Shown piece by piece: positions 25,205 to 33,815 of a stretch of DNA of 64,000 nt (the first letter of the stretch is position 1; every line of letters begins with the position of its first letter). The notes under the pieces are model-generated. The model made no database searches. It was not told the DNA's origin and worked only from the letters and a program-made list of their open reading frames with translations. Both the position numbers and the translations under genes were made by a program. Source of the stretch: Bradyrhizobium sp. 149 (lineage in GTDB: Bacteria > Pseudomonadota > Alphaproteobacteria > Rhizobiales > Xanthobacteraceae); NCBI RefSeq assembly GCF_023073915.1, contig NZ_JADPKK010000019.1, positions 310,001 to 374,000 on the forward strand, read 5' to 3'.

Positions 25205-26227
25205 ATGCTGTTTCCAACCACGATCGCCGGCTCCTTGCCGAAGCCGGAATGGCTCGCCGAACCCAACATGCTCTGGGCGCCCTGGAAGTCGCAAGGCGAC
25301 GAGCTCGTCCGCGCCAAGCGCGATGCGACGATGCTTGCCGTTAAGGTCCAGGAGGACGCCGGCATCGACATCGTCACCGAGGGCGAGCAGGCCCGACAGC
25401 ATTTCGTCCACGGTTTCCTGGAGAAGATCGAGGGGATCGATTTCGCCCACAAGGTCGAGATGGGCATCCGCAAGGATCGCTACAAGGCGATGGTGCCGCA
25501 GGTGGTCGCACCGCTCCGGCTCAAAGGACGCGTCCACGCCGACGAAGCGCGCGTTGCCCGCACGCACACGAAGAAGAAGCTGAAATTCACCCTGCCCGGC
25601 CCGATGACCATCATCGACACCATTGCCGATCGCTACTATGGCGACCGCGTCAAGATGGCCTTTGCGTTCGCCGAACTCCTGAACGAGGAAGCCAAGGCGC
25701 TCCAGGCCGACGGCGTCGATCTCGTGCAGTTCGACGAGCCCGCCTTCAACGTCTACATGGACGAGGTCAACGACTGGGGCATCAAGGCGCTGGAGCGCGC
25801 CGCGCAGGGCCTGACCTGCGCCACCGCCGTGCACATCTGCTACGGCTACGGCATCAAGGCCAACACCGACTGGAAGGAAACGCTCGGCGCGCAATGGCGG
25901 CAGTACGAGCAGATCTTTCCCGCGATCGACGCCAGCCCGATCCAGCAGGTCGCGATCGAGTGCCGCAATTCGAAGGTGCCGCTCGACCTGCTCGCCCTGC
26001 TCAAAACCAAGATCGTGCAAGCCGGCGTGATCGACGTCGCCAGCGACACGGTGGAGACCGCCGAGGACGTCGTCGCGGTGATCGACGCGGTGTCGAAATT
26101 CGTGCCGAAGAGCAACATCATCGCCACCACCAATTGCGGCATGGCACCGATGCGGCGGGAGATCGCCGAAGCCAAGTTGATGGCGCTCGGCGCCGGCGCC
26201 GCGCTGGCACGCGAGAAGCTGGGGTAA
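25205..26227 (+). CDS. MetE C-terminal domain-like protein (cobalamin-independent methionine synthase family)
   Basis: A 340-residue protein matching the catalytic C-terminal half of MetE and lacking the N-terminal half. Zinc ligands appear as HICYGYG (His and Cys near 210) and the late TTNCGM Cys (near 305), with DEPAF acidic residues near 180. Such core-MetE proteins transfer a methyl group to a thiol; the methyl donor and in vivo role are often unknown. The ATG at 25205 (MLFPTTIAGS) is preferred over that at 25163 because family members start at the conserved TTIAGS region. Confidence 0.85.
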   Translation: MLFPTTIAGSLPKPEWLAEPNMLWAPWKSQGDELVRAKRDATMLAVKVQEDAGIDIVTEGEQARQHFVHGFLEKIEGIDFAHKVEMGIRKDRYKAMVPQVVAPLRLKGRVHADEARVARTHTKKKLKFTLPGPMTIIDTIADRYYGDRVKMAFAFAELLNEEAKALQADGVDLVQFDEPAFNVYMDEVNDWGIKALERAAQGLTCATAVHICYGYGIKANTDWKETLGAQWRQYEQIFPAIDASPIQQVAIECRNSKVPLDLLALLKTKIVQAGVIDVASDTVETAEDVVAVIDAVSKFVPKSNIIATTNCGMAPMRREIAEAKLMALGAGAALAREKLG

Positions 26228-26460
26228 TGGCGGCGATCCGTCTGGCGTTCGCCATTGCAGCGCTTGCAGCGTTGGCGCTGCCGGCGCGCGCAGAGGATCG
26301 TTCCGTGCTTCTCAATTGCAAAGCAATCGTGGAGCGTGCGTCCAAGGCTGCGAATGCCGCGAGCGAAGCCGATCTAACCCGGTGTCGCCAGGTGATCCGC
26401 GAATGGGCGCTGCGCGACGCGCGGACCACGGTGGATGAAGACGGCAAGCCGCTGCGCTAG
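26227..26460 (+). CDS. Small exported protein of unknown function (77 aa)
   Basis: The ATG overlaps the preceding stop (TAATG), so it is translationally coupled with the MetE-like gene. The first 22 residues form a clean Sec signal peptide ending ALPARAED. The mature part has two cysteines (LLNCKAIVER and LTRCRQVIREW), likely a disulfide in the periplasm, and is helical. No known family was recognised. Its stop codon shares four bases (CTAG) with the stop of the convergent gene. Confidence 0.8.
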   Translation: MAAIRLAFAIAALAALALPARAEDRSVLLNCKAIVERASKAANAASEADLTRCRQVIREWALRDARTTVDEDGKPLR

Positions 26461-27074
26461 CTGCGCGCGGTCGGATGCAGCACAGGCTGATATCCAGCGA
26501 TGATCGCGCACAGCGTGGAGGGCGGCGTCAGCAACATCGGATGATCGAGCGCGCTCGCATGCGGGACGTAGCCCGCGGATGACCATAGCAACGCCTTGCC
26601 CTGCGCGATCAGGAAGCAGTCATCGCCCTGTTGCAACATCGCGCCGTCGGGCAATTCCGCGAGCGGCATCGGCAGCGCATGCAGCCGCTTCTTGCCACGA
26701 TCGAGCCGCTCCCGATGCAGCACGGCATCCATTGCCTTGGCGCTGATGCCGCTTGCATCATTCCCCGTTTCCCATGCATTGCGAAATCGCTTCGCATCGT
26801 CACGGCGGCAGAAGAAGCAAGGACGGTGACCTGCCGCCAAGGCTGTGGCCTCGTCGAGAAAGAACAGCTCGGTCCAGCTCCGCCGTGCCATCACGGGCCG
26901 CCGCCAGCCGCGGAATTCACACAGGCAAACGATCCAGGCCGGCGACGACCAGCGCTTCTTCAGCAGCGTCTTCGTCGCGGGATCATGGATGATGCCGCGG
27001 TTGCCGGTGAACTGGCCCCGGTGCGGCGTCGCGATGATCTCGCCGGTCGGCGTGACGCGGTTTTGCAGGGGCAT
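26457..27074 (-). CDS. Conserved hypothetical protein (205 aa)
   Basis: From the ATG at 27074 the product begins MPLQNRVTPTGEIIATPHRG and carries RGWRRPVMARRSWTELFFLDEATALAAGHRPCFFCRR, with a CFFC pair that could bind metal. The composition is cytoplasmic with no membrane segment. I recall similar proteins in rhizobia but no function. It is the last gene of a minus-strand cluster: CinA-like, gpt, this gene, with gaps of 39 and 28 bp. The frame is open beyond 27074 but the extra residues do not look coding. Confidence 0.75.
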   Translation of the reverse strand: MPLQNRVTPTGEIIATPHRGQFTGNRGIIHDPATKTLLKKRWSSPAWIVCLCEFRGWRRPVMARRSWTELFFLDEATALAAGHRPCFFCRRDDAKRFRNAWETGNDASGISAKAMDAVLHRERLDRGKKRLHALPMPLAELPDGAMLQQGDDCFLIAQGKALLWSSAGYVPHASALDHPMLLTPPSTLCAIIAGYQPVLHPTARS

Positions 27075-27102
27075 GGATGCCTCCGCCGCGCAATCGCGAT
27101 AG

Positions 27103-27630
27103 TCACGCCGCCCCGTCGCGGAGCGGCGGGTGGTACGACAGCGCGGTGTCCCAGGGGAAGAAGATCCAGGTGTCCTGCGATACCTCCGTGATGAAGGTAT
27201 CGACGAGCGGACGTCCCTTCGGCTTGGCATACACGGTAGCGAAATGCGCGTCGGGCAGCATCTCGCGGACCAGTTTGCCGGTCTTGCCGGTGTCGACGAG
27301 GTCGTCGACGATGAGAAGCCCCTTGCCGGTGCCGCCACCGAGCTTCATTGCCTGTTCTGAAATGCCCTTGAGGACCTGCAGTTCGCCTTGCTTGTCGTGG
27401 TCGTAGCTGGCGATGCAGACCGTGTCGATCACGCGCACGCCCAGTTCGCGCGCCACGATCGCGGCCGGCACGAGGCCGCCGCGGGTGATCGCGATCACCG
27501 CATGGAACGGACCGACCTCGTTGAGCCGCCAGGTCAGCGCCCGGCAATCCCGGTGGAACTGGTCCCACGAGACTGGAAACGGCCGGCCCGCCCGCTCTTC
27601 CGCGCTCAATTCCGGTGCTTCACCAGCCAT
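27103..27630 (-). CDS. gpt: Xanthine-guanine phosphoribosyltransferase
   Basis: The 175-residue product is a type I phosphoribosyltransferase. The PRPP loop is [14 protein letters not shown] (about 105-118) and the early [17 protein letters not shown] is typical of XGPRT. It salvages guanine and xanthine by transfer of ribose-5-phosphate from PRPP in the cytoplasm. The C-terminal [12 protein letters not shown] block is characteristic of Gpt. Middle gene of a three-gene minus-strand cluster. Confidence 0.94.
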   Translation of the reverse strand: MAGEAPELSAEERAGRPFPVSWDQFHRDCRALTWRLNEVGPFHAVIAITRGGLVPAAIVARELGVRVIDTVCIASYDHDKQGELQVLKGISEQAMKLGGGTGKGLLIVDDLVDTGKTGKLVREMLPDAHFATVYAKPKGRPLVDTFITEVSQDTWIFFPWDTALSYHPPLRDGAA

Positions 27631-27669
27631 CGTGTTCTCCCGCCAATCATCGTCCAGCAGCGTCTGTAG

Positions 27670-28407
27670 CTACCGAGTGATGTTCAATCCCGCCAGCATT
27701 TCCTTCACCGCCGCCATGGCAGCTGCGACCTTGTCCGCGTCGCGCGAGCGCACCACCAGATTTGTGTTGGGCTTTTGGTCTTCGTCCATGAAGGGATAAC
27801 TGCCGATGATGGTGTCGGGATGTTCGGCGGCGATCGCCCGCAGCGGGCCGCCGATGTCGCCCTCCCGCGCATTGGCGCGAACCGATTCGGAGAGCATGCG
27901 CACGCCCGATTTCAGCTTGGGCGAGACGATGTCCATCATCGCCTGCATGATCGAGGGCACGCCTGCCATCACGATGACATTGCCGATCTTGAAGCCGGGG
28001 GCGAGGATGGTCGCGCTCTGGATCAGCTCGGCACCGTCGGGAATGCGGGCCATGCGCAGGCGGGCCTCGTTGAGGTCCTGCTCGCTCCAGCGCTCCCGGA
28101 AACGGGCGACCACCTCCGGGTGATGGCCGATGCCGACGCCGAAGGCCTTGGCGACGCTATCAGCGGTGATGTCGTCATGGGTCGGCCCGATGCCACCGGT
28201 GGTGAAGACATAGGTGTAGCGATGCCGCAGTGCATCCAACGCGGCAATGATGTCGGGCTCGTCGTCGGAGACGACCCGGACCTCCTTCAGGTCGATGCCG
28301 ATATTGGTCAGGTATTCGGCGATGAAGCCGATGTTCTTGTCCTTGGTCCGGCCGGACAGGATTTCGTCCCCGATGACCAAAATGCCCGCCGTGACGATCT
28401 CGCTCAT
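27670..28407 (-). CDS. Molybdopterin-binding/CinA-like N-terminal domain protein
   Basis: The 245-residue protein has the MoaB/Mog-like fold of COG1058: GILVIGDEILSGRTKDKN at the N-terminus and FTTGGIGPTHDDITADSVAKAFG near 65-90. It lacks the C-terminal nicotinamide-nucleotide amidase domain of full CinA. The CinA N-terminal domain in other bacteria has ADP-ribose pyrophosphatase activity; whether this stand-alone version does is inference. First gene of the operon with gpt. It diverges from the Anbu cassette across 275 bp. Confidence 0.9.
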   Translation of the reverse strand: MSEIVTAGILVIGDEILSGRTKDKNIGFIAEYLTNIGIDLKEVRVVSDDEPDIIAALDALRHRYTYVFTTGGIGPTHDDITADSVAKAFGVGIGHHPEVVARFRERWSEQDLNEARLRMARIPDGAELIQSATILAPGFKIGNVIVMAGVPSIMQAMMDIVSPKLKSGVRMLSESVRANAREGDIGGPLRAIAAEHPDTIIGSYPFMDEDQKPNTNLVVRSRDADKVAAAMAAVKEMLAGLNITR

Positions 28408-28558
28408 ACCTCTAGTCCTTCACCTATCGGCCCGACTTTGCCGAGGTAACGCGTTGAAGTCACGCGGTTTTGCTGCCGAAATAAGCAGTCCTCAGCCATT
28501 TTTTCAGGCAAGCCGCCGGCCATCCCCGGCAAATGTCCTCTCCCCATGCTTATCGCGC

Positions 28559-28574
28559 TGGCCCGGCCCTTGCT
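28559..28574 (+). promoter_or_regulatory. Candidate sigma-54 promoter of the Anbu cassette
   Basis: The sequence TGGCCCG-gccc-TTGCT matches the -24/-12 consensus TGGCACG-N4-TTGCW at 11 of 12 defined positions, with the invariant GG (28560-28561) and GC (28572-28573) spaced exactly by 10 bases. It would start transcription about 100 bases before the ATP-grasp ATG at 28683. No enhancer (NtrC-like) site was recognised upstream, so regulator identity is open. Confidence 0.5.
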
Positions 28575-28682
28575 ACCGCATGAAAGTCATGCACTCTTGC
28601 CGCATGGCCAGGACGTTGCGGTCTCGAAGGCCTTGGCGACCTGTCCAATGGCGCAACGCCTTGCGGAGACAAGTCGGGATCT

Positions 28683-30101
28683 ATGGCAGTCGCGTTTGAT
28701 GAAATGAACATTCCAGGTGGGGACCTTCGCCCCGCCTATCAGGAGCTGGCGCGCTGGCTCAAGGAGACGCCTCCCGAGGCGCTCGAATATCGCCGCCAGG
28801 AGGCCGAGCTCCTCTTCCGCCGCATCGGCATTACCTTCGCTGTCTATGGCGACTCCGAATCCACGGAGCGCCTGATCCCCTTCGACGTGATCCCCCGGAT
28901 CATGTCCGGCAAGGAATGGGCGCTGCTGGAGAAGGGTCTGAAGCAGCGCGTGCGCGCGCTCAACATGTTCCTGCGCGACATCTATCACGGCCGCGACATC
29001 CTCCGCGCCGAGATCGTGCCCGACGACCTTATCTTTCAGAACCCGGTTTTCCGTCCCGAGATGAACGGCCAGCAGGTGCCGCATGACGTCTACGTGCACA
29101 TCGCCGGCATCGACATCGTCCGGGTCGATGCCGAGGACTTCATCGTGCTGGAGGACAATGCGCGCACGCCTTCGGGCGTGTCCTACATGCTGGAAAACCG
29201 CGAGATCATGATGCGGCTGTTTCCGGACCTGTTCGCCCGCCACAGGGTGGCGCCGGTCGAGCGCTATCCGGACGAGCTGCTATCCGCCTTGCGCTCGGTC
29301 GCGCCGCAGAGCGCCTCGGGCGAGCCGACGGTCGCGCTGCTCACGCCGGGCGTCTACAACTCGGCCTATTACGAGCACTCATTCCTTGCCGATAAGCTCG
29401 GCATCGAGCTGGTCGAGGGCCGCGACCTCATCGTCAAGAACAACGAAGTGTTCATGCGGACGACCGAGGGCGTGAAACGGGTCGACGTGATCTATCGCCG
29501 CGTTGACGACGACTACCTCGATCCCCTTACCTTCCGCCCCGACTCCGCGCTCGGCGTACCCGGACTGATGTCAGCCTATGCGGCCGGCAACATCACGCTT
29601 GCCAACGCAGTCGGCACCGGCATCGCCGACGACAAGGCGATCTACTCCTACATGCCGGACATCGTAAAATTCTACCTCGGCGAGGAGCCGATCCTGAAGA
29701 ACGTGCAGACCTGGCGCTGCCGCGAGCCGAAGGATCTCGCCTATGTGCTGGATAATCTGAGCGAACTCGTCGTGAAGGAGGTGCACGGCTCCGGCGGCTA
29801 CGGCATGCTGATCGGTCCTGCCGCGACCAAAGCAACGATCGAGGCCTTCCGCGAAAAGCTCAAGCGCGAGCCCGAGGGCTTCATTGCGCAGCCGACGCTG
29901 GCGCTCTCGACCTGCCCGACCTGTACGGCTTCCGGCCTTGCGCCGCGCCACGTGGACCTGCGGCCGTTCGTGCTCACCGGCAGCAAGAGCACCACGATCG
30001 TGCCCGGCGGGTTGACTCGTGTTGCCCTGAAGGAAGGCTCCCTGGTGGTGAATTCGAGCCAGGGCGGCGGCACCAAAGATACCTGGATCCTGGACGAGTA
30101 G
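28683..30101 (+). CDS. Circularly permuted ATP-grasp protein of the Anbu cassette
   Basis: A 472-residue member of the circularly permuted ATP-grasp family (COG2308). Recognisable blocks are VYGDSESTERLIPFDVIPRI (about 54-73), FRPEMNGQ and HIAGIDIVRVDAEDFIVLEDNARTPSGVSYMLENR (about 140-177), the last including the ED-N metal/ATP-binding pattern. The C-terminal VVKEVHGSGGYGMLIGP glycine-rich loop (about 363-379) should bind ATP phosphates. The family is predicted to form amide or peptide bonds, but the substrates are unknown. First gene of the cassette; the next gene starts 4 bp after its stop. Confidence 0.92.
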   Translation: MAVAFDEMNIPGGDLRPAYQELARWLKETPPEALEYRRQEAELLFRRIGITFAVYGDSESTERLIPFDVIPRIMSGKEWALLEKGLKQRVRALNMFLRDIYHGRDILRAEIVPDDLIFQNPVFRPEMNGQQVPHDVYVHIAGIDIVRVDAEDFIVLEDNARTPSGVSYMLENREIMMRLFPDLFARHRVAPVERYPDELLSALRSVAPQSASGEPTVALLTPGVYNSAYYEHSFLADKLGIELVEGRDLIVKNNEVFMRTTEGVKRVDVIYRRVDDDYLDPLTFRPDSALGVPGLMSAYAAGNITLANAVGTGIADDKAIYSYMPDIVKFYLGEEPILKNVQTWRCREPKDLAYVLDNLSELVVKEVHGSGGYGMLIGPAATKATIEAFREKLKREPEGFIAQPTLALSTCPTCTASGLAPRHVDLRPFVLTGSKSTTIVPGGLTRVALKEGSLVVNSSQGGGTKDTWILDE

Positions 30102-30105
30102 AGAG

Positions 30106-31050
30106 ATGCTGTCGCGTACCGCCGAAAACCTCTATTGGCTCGCCCGCTACGTCGAACGGGCCGAGTATCTCGCGCGCACCATCGATGCGACGCTGCGCGT
30201 CACCGCGCTTCCCGCCGCCTATATCGGCAAGACCAACGAATGGGACTCGGCGCTTTTGACCGCCGGCGTCGCCGCGAGCTTCTATCAGCAGTATGAAGAA
30301 GCCAACGAGCACAACGTCGTCGATTATCTCTCGTTCTCGGCAGACAATCCGTCCTCGATCAGGAATTGCATCGAGGCGGCGAGGCTGAATTCGCGCTCGG
30401 TGCGCACCGCGCTGACGAGCGAGATGTGGGACACCATCAACTCGGCCTGGATCGAATTGCAGGAAGTCTGGAGCAGAGGGACCTCCACGCGCGAGGATCT
30501 CGCAAAGTTCCTGCGCTTCGTGCAGGAGACCTCGCTGCGTTTCGACGGCTCGGCCTACCGGACCATGCTGCGCAACGACGCTTACTGGTTCTCGCGGATG
30601 GGCCTGCATCTCGAACGCGCCGACAACACTGCGCGCATTCTCGATGTGAAATACCATGTGCTGCTGCCCGAGGAGGAGCACGTCGGCGGCCCGCTCGATT
30701 TCTACCAGTGGACCTCGATCCTGCGCTCGGTCTCGGCGCTGACGGCCTATCACTGGGTCTATCGCGAGACACTGAAACCCTGGCTGATCGCGGATTTGCT
30801 CATCCTCAACGATTCGCTGCCGCGTTCGCTCGCAAGCTGCTACGGCAATCTGGTGCGCAATCTCGACCAGATCGGCGTCGCCTATGGCCGCCAGGGCCCG
30901 GCCCAGCGCCATGCCCGCGGCATCCGCAACCGGCTGGAACACAGCAACATGAACGACATTTTCCAGCATGGTGTGCATGAATTCATTCAGGAATTCATCC
31001 TGGACAATTCCAGGCTGGGCGAAATCATCACGAAGCAGTATCTGATCTGA
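30106..31050 (+). CDS. Alpha-E domain protein (DUF403) of the Anbu cassette
   Basis: The 314-residue all-helical protein begins with the hallmark MLSRTAENLYWLARYVERAE and repeats a related pattern later (LRNDAYWFSRMGLHLERADN near 160-180). The alpha-E family is almost always encoded beside COG2308 ATP-grasps and transglutaminase-like peptidases. Its role is unknown; a scaffold or substrate-handling part of the ATP-grasp is plausible. Only 4 bp separate it from the upstream stop, so co-translation is likely. Confidence 0.92.
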   Translation: MLSRTAENLYWLARYVERAEYLARTIDATLRVTALPAAYIGKTNEWDSALLTAGVAASFYQQYEEANEHNVVDYLSFSADNPSSIRNCIEAARLNSRSVRTALTSEMWDTINSAWIELQEVWSRGTSTREDLAKFLRFVQETSLRFDGSAYRTMLRNDAYWFSRMGLHLERADNTARILDVKYHVLLPEEEHVGGPLDFYQWTSILRSVSALTAYHWVYRETLKPWLIADLLILNDSLPRSLASCYGNLVRNLDQIGVAYGRQGPAQRHARGIRNRLEHSNMNDIFQHGVHEFIQEFILDNSRLGEIITKQYLI

Positions 31051-31057
31051 TACTGCT

Positions 31058-31097
31058 GTCATTCCGGGACGCCCGCGGGCAAGCCCGGAACGATGAC
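31058..31097. repeat. Short palindrome inside the Anbu operon (family B)
   Basis: gtcattccggg opens and cccggaacgatgac closes a 40-bp imperfect hairpin between the alpha-E and transglutaminase genes. Related short palindromes are at 40032-40073 and 61774-61811. Its mRNA hairpin could stabilise the upstream part of the transcript or reduce read-through. Confidence 0.7.
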
Positions 31098-31116
31098 GCC
31101 AGAACAACGGTCCACC

Positions 31117-31965
31117 ATGCGCCTGCGAATCCTGCACACCACGACCTATCGCTACGAGCCGCAGGCCACGAGCGTCATCCAGATCCTGCGCATGACTCCC
31201 GGCAGCCATGACGGGCAATATGTGGCGGAGTGGCAGATCGACGTGTCGACCGACACCAAGCTCGACACCCACGAGGACGCGTTCGGCAACGTCACCCATG
31301 TGCTGTCCTGCGGACCGGTCGACAACATCAAGATCACCGCCGAGGGCCTGGTCGAGACCCACGACACCGGCGGCGTTCTCCGCGGCGCCGATGAGCGCTT
31401 TCCGGCCGGCATGTTCTTGCGCGCCACCGACCTCACGGCCGTCAGTCCGGCGATGAATGCGGTTGCGCGCCAGCTGCGCAGCGAGGCGGAGAGCGACACG
31501 CTCGGCTTCCTGCACACGCTGATGACGCAAATCGGCGATCACATGACCTTCGACGAGGACCCGACCAACAGCGGCACGTCCGCGGCGGAAGCGTTCACGC
31601 TCAAGCGCGGTGTCTGCCAGGACTACGCGCACATCTTCATCGCCTGCGCCCGCAGCGGCGGCGTGCCGGCGCGCTTCGTCTCCGGCCACTTCCTGCGCTC
31701 CGACGGCACGGTGCATCAGGAAGCAGGCCATGCCTGGGCGGAGGCCTATGTCGACGGTCTCGGCTGGGTCGGCTTCGATCCCGCCAACAGCATCTGCGCC
31801 ACCGATGCCCATGTCCGCGTCGCGATCGGGCTCGATTATCTCGGCGCCGCCCCCGTGCGCGGCACCCGCTATGGCGGCGGCGCGGAGACGCTGGCGGTGA
31901 CCGTGAAGGTCGAGCAGGCCGGCCGCGGTGGCCAGTCGCAATCGCAGTCCCAGCGGCAGAGCTGA
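31117..31965 (+). CDS. Transglutaminase-like cysteine peptidase of the Anbu cassette
   Basis: The 282-residue protein has an N-terminal beta-domain typical of this family (MRLRILHTTTYRYEPQATS) and a transglutaminase core with an intact Cys167-His205-Asp221 triad (GVCQDYAH, GHAWAEAY, FDPANS). No signal peptide is seen, so it acts in the cytoplasm, probably as a peptidase or amide-bond exchanger. I prefer the ATG at 31117; an ATG at 31093 falls inside the palindromic repeat. The C-terminus ends in a Gln/Ser-rich low-complexity tail. Confidence 0.92.
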   Translation: MRLRILHTTTYRYEPQATSVIQILRMTPGSHDGQYVAEWQIDVSTDTKLDTHEDAFGNVTHVLSCGPVDNIKITAEGLVETHDTGGVLRGADERFPAGMFLRATDLTAVSPAMNAVARQLRSEAESDTLGFLHTLMTQIGDHMTFDEDPTNSGTSAAEAFTLKRGVCQDYAHIFIACARSGGVPARFVSGHFLRSDGTVHQEAGHAWAEAYVDGLGWVGFDPANSICATDAHVRVAIGLDYLGAAPVRGTRYGGGAETLAVTVKVEQAGRGGQSQSQSQRQS

Positions 31966-32088
31966 ACCGCGCCACGCACCGCCCCTCGCCCGCGTACAGC
32001 TTCGGCCGGCCGCCCCGCGGGAATCGGGGGTTGGAGCGGCCCTTGAAATTGGCTAGTAATTCCGCGCAAACGCGTTCGGGGACTGGAA

Positions 32089-32847
32089 ATGACCTATTGT
32101 TGCGGAATCCTGGTTCGGGACGGTCTGGTGATGATCGCCGACACCCGCACCAATGCCGGCCTCGACAACGTCTCGACCTTCCGCAAGCTCCACATCTTCT
32201 CCAAACCCGGCGACCGCATCATGGCGATCGCCAGCGCCGGCAACCTCGCCATCAGCCAGTCGGTGCTCTCGACGCTGACGGAGGGCCTCGAAGACCCCAA
32301 CACGGGTGAGATCGAGACGCTGATGAACGCGCCGACCATGTTCCAGGCCGCCCAGCGCATCGGCCGGGCGATCCGGGCCGTGCACACGACCGAGGGACCG
32401 GCACTGAGGTCCGAGGACGTGTCGTTCGACGTGTCCTTCCTGTTCGGCGGTCAGATCAACGGCGCGCGCATGCGCCTGTTCATGGTCTATACCGCCGGCA
32501 ATTTCATCGAATGCACCACCGACACGCCCTATTTGCAGATCGGCGAGCACAAATACGGCAAGCCGGTGCTCGACCGCGCCATGCATTACGACGTCGAGCT
32601 CTACGAAGCCTTGAAGACCGGGCTGATCTCGATGGATTCGACCATGCGCTCGAATCTCGGCGTCGGCCTGCCGATCGACGTGCTGGTGGTGCGTGCCGAT
32701 GCCTGCGAGGCCGATCTCAACCACCGCATCGAGGCGGGGGAGCCGTATTTCCACGATTTGCGCTCGCGCTGGTCGGCGGCCTTGCGCGCCGCGCATCAGA
32801 ATATTCCGCGGCCGCCCTACAAGAACGAAAAAGAAGCCAAAACCTGA
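32089..32847 (+). CDS. Anbu, proteasome-like N-terminal nucleophile peptidase
   Basis: The 252-residue product is a proteasome-type peptidase of the Anbu family, which is distinct from HslV and the actinobacterial 20S. It starts [20 protein letters not shown]; after Met removal Thr1 is the nucleophile, with Asp17 and Lys32 in the canonical positions. No unfoldase gene lies near it, as is usual for Anbu. It follows the transglutaminase gene by 123 bp. Family, order and direction match the known Anbu cassette (ATP-grasp, alpha-E, transglutaminase, Anbu). Its natural substrates are not established. Confidence 0.94.
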   Translation: MTYCCGILVRDGLVMIADTRTNAGLDNVSTFRKLHIFSKPGDRIMAIASAGNLAISQSVLSTLTEGLEDPNTGEIETLMNAPTMFQAAQRIGRAIRAVHTTEGPALRSEDVSFDVSFLFGGQINGARMRLFMVYTAGNFIECTTDTPYLQIGEHKYGKPVLDRAMHYDVELYEALKTGLISMDSTMRSNLGVGLPIDVLVVRADACEADLNHRIEAGEPYFHDLRSRWSAALRAAHQNIPRPPYKNEKEAKT

Positions 32848-32873
32848 CAACGCAAGAGAAAAGGCAGGAAACG

Positions 32874-33632
32874 ATGAGTGAAGCGAAAAAGATCGCGCTG
32901 GTGACGGGCGCCGGGACCGGAGTCGGGCGCGCGGCGTCACTGGCGCTGATGAACACCGGCTTCACAGTGGTGCTGGTCGGGCGCCGGCTCGATATGCTCG
33001 AGGAGACCGCGAAGCTCGGCCCCGCGGGAAAAAGCCTCTGTGTCACCGCCGACATGACCAAGCCGGACTCGATTGCCGCGCTGTTCGCCAAGGTGAAGGA
33101 CACCTATGGTCGCCTCGACGTGCTCTTCAACAATGCCGGCATGGGCGCCCCGCCCGTGAATTTCGAGGATCTCAGCCTCGAGCAGTGGCAGGCGGTGGTG
33201 AACACCAACCTCACCGGTCCGTTCTTGTGCACCCAGCACGCCTTCCGCATCATGAAGGACCAGACCCCGCGCGGCGGCCGCATCATCAACAACGGCTCGA
33301 TCTCGGCGCATGCGCCGCGGCCGTTCTCGGCAGCCTATACCTCGACCAAGCACGCCATCACGGGCCTGACCAAGGCCTCCAATCTCGATGGTCGCATGTA
33401 CGACATCGCGGTCGGCCAGGTCGACATCGGCAATGCCGCGACGCCGATGACGGATCGCATGGTCAATGGCCCCGGCGTGCTGCAGCCCGATGGCTCGTCG
33501 AAGCAGGAGCCACGCATGGATGCGAAGGCGGTCGGCGACGCCGTCGCCTACATGGCCGGCCTGCCGCTCGACGCCAACGTGCTGACCATGACTGTCATGG
33601 CAACCAAGATGCCGTTCGTGGGACGAGGCTAA
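32874..33632 (+). CDS. SDR family oxidoreductase
   Basis: The 252-residue short-chain dehydrogenase has the cofactor motif [10 protein letters not shown] (about 11-20), NNAG near 86, the catalytic Ser in [10 protein letters not shown] and YTSTK near 155-160. It is likely NAD(P)-dependent; substrate is unknown. The ATG at 32874 follows aaggcagga. It lies 26 bp after Anbu, so it could share the transcript, although SDRs are not a regular part of that cassette. Confidence 0.92.
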   Translation: MSEAKKIALVTGAGTGVGRAASLALMNTGFTVVLVGRRLDMLEETAKLGPAGKSLCVTADMTKPDSIAALFAKVKDTYGRLDVLFNNAGMGAPPVNFEDLSLEQWQAVVNTNLTGPFLCTQHAFRIMKDQTPRGGRIINNGSISAHAPRPFSAAYTSTKHAITGLTKASNLDGRMYDIAVGQVDIGNAATPMTDRMVNGPGVLQPDGSSKQEPRMDAKAVGDAVAYMAGLPLDANVLTMTVMATKMPFVGRG

Positions 33633-33712
33633 CTCAAAAAACGCGAAAACAACCCCATGCACAGTAGGCGCGCGGCAGCGCCCCATTGATTGATCTGCGT
33701 TATTTCCGCAGT

Positions 33713-33797
33713 CGTCATTGCGAGCAGAGCGAAGCAATCCAGTCCCTCCTCGGAGGCAGCTGGGATTGCTTCGTCGCAAGGGCTCCTCGCAATGACG
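33713..33797. repeat. Family A palindrome, second copy
   Basis: An 85-bp element with 12-bp outer arms (cgtcattgcgag at 33713-33724, ctcgcaatgacg at 33786-33797) and inner arms around gaagcaatcc/ggattgcttc. It lies between the SDR gene and the convergent MFS gene. It is a diverged relative of the perfect palindrome at 18140. Confidence 0.85.
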
Positions 33798-33815
33798 GGA
33801 GAGAGAGCTCCCGCC

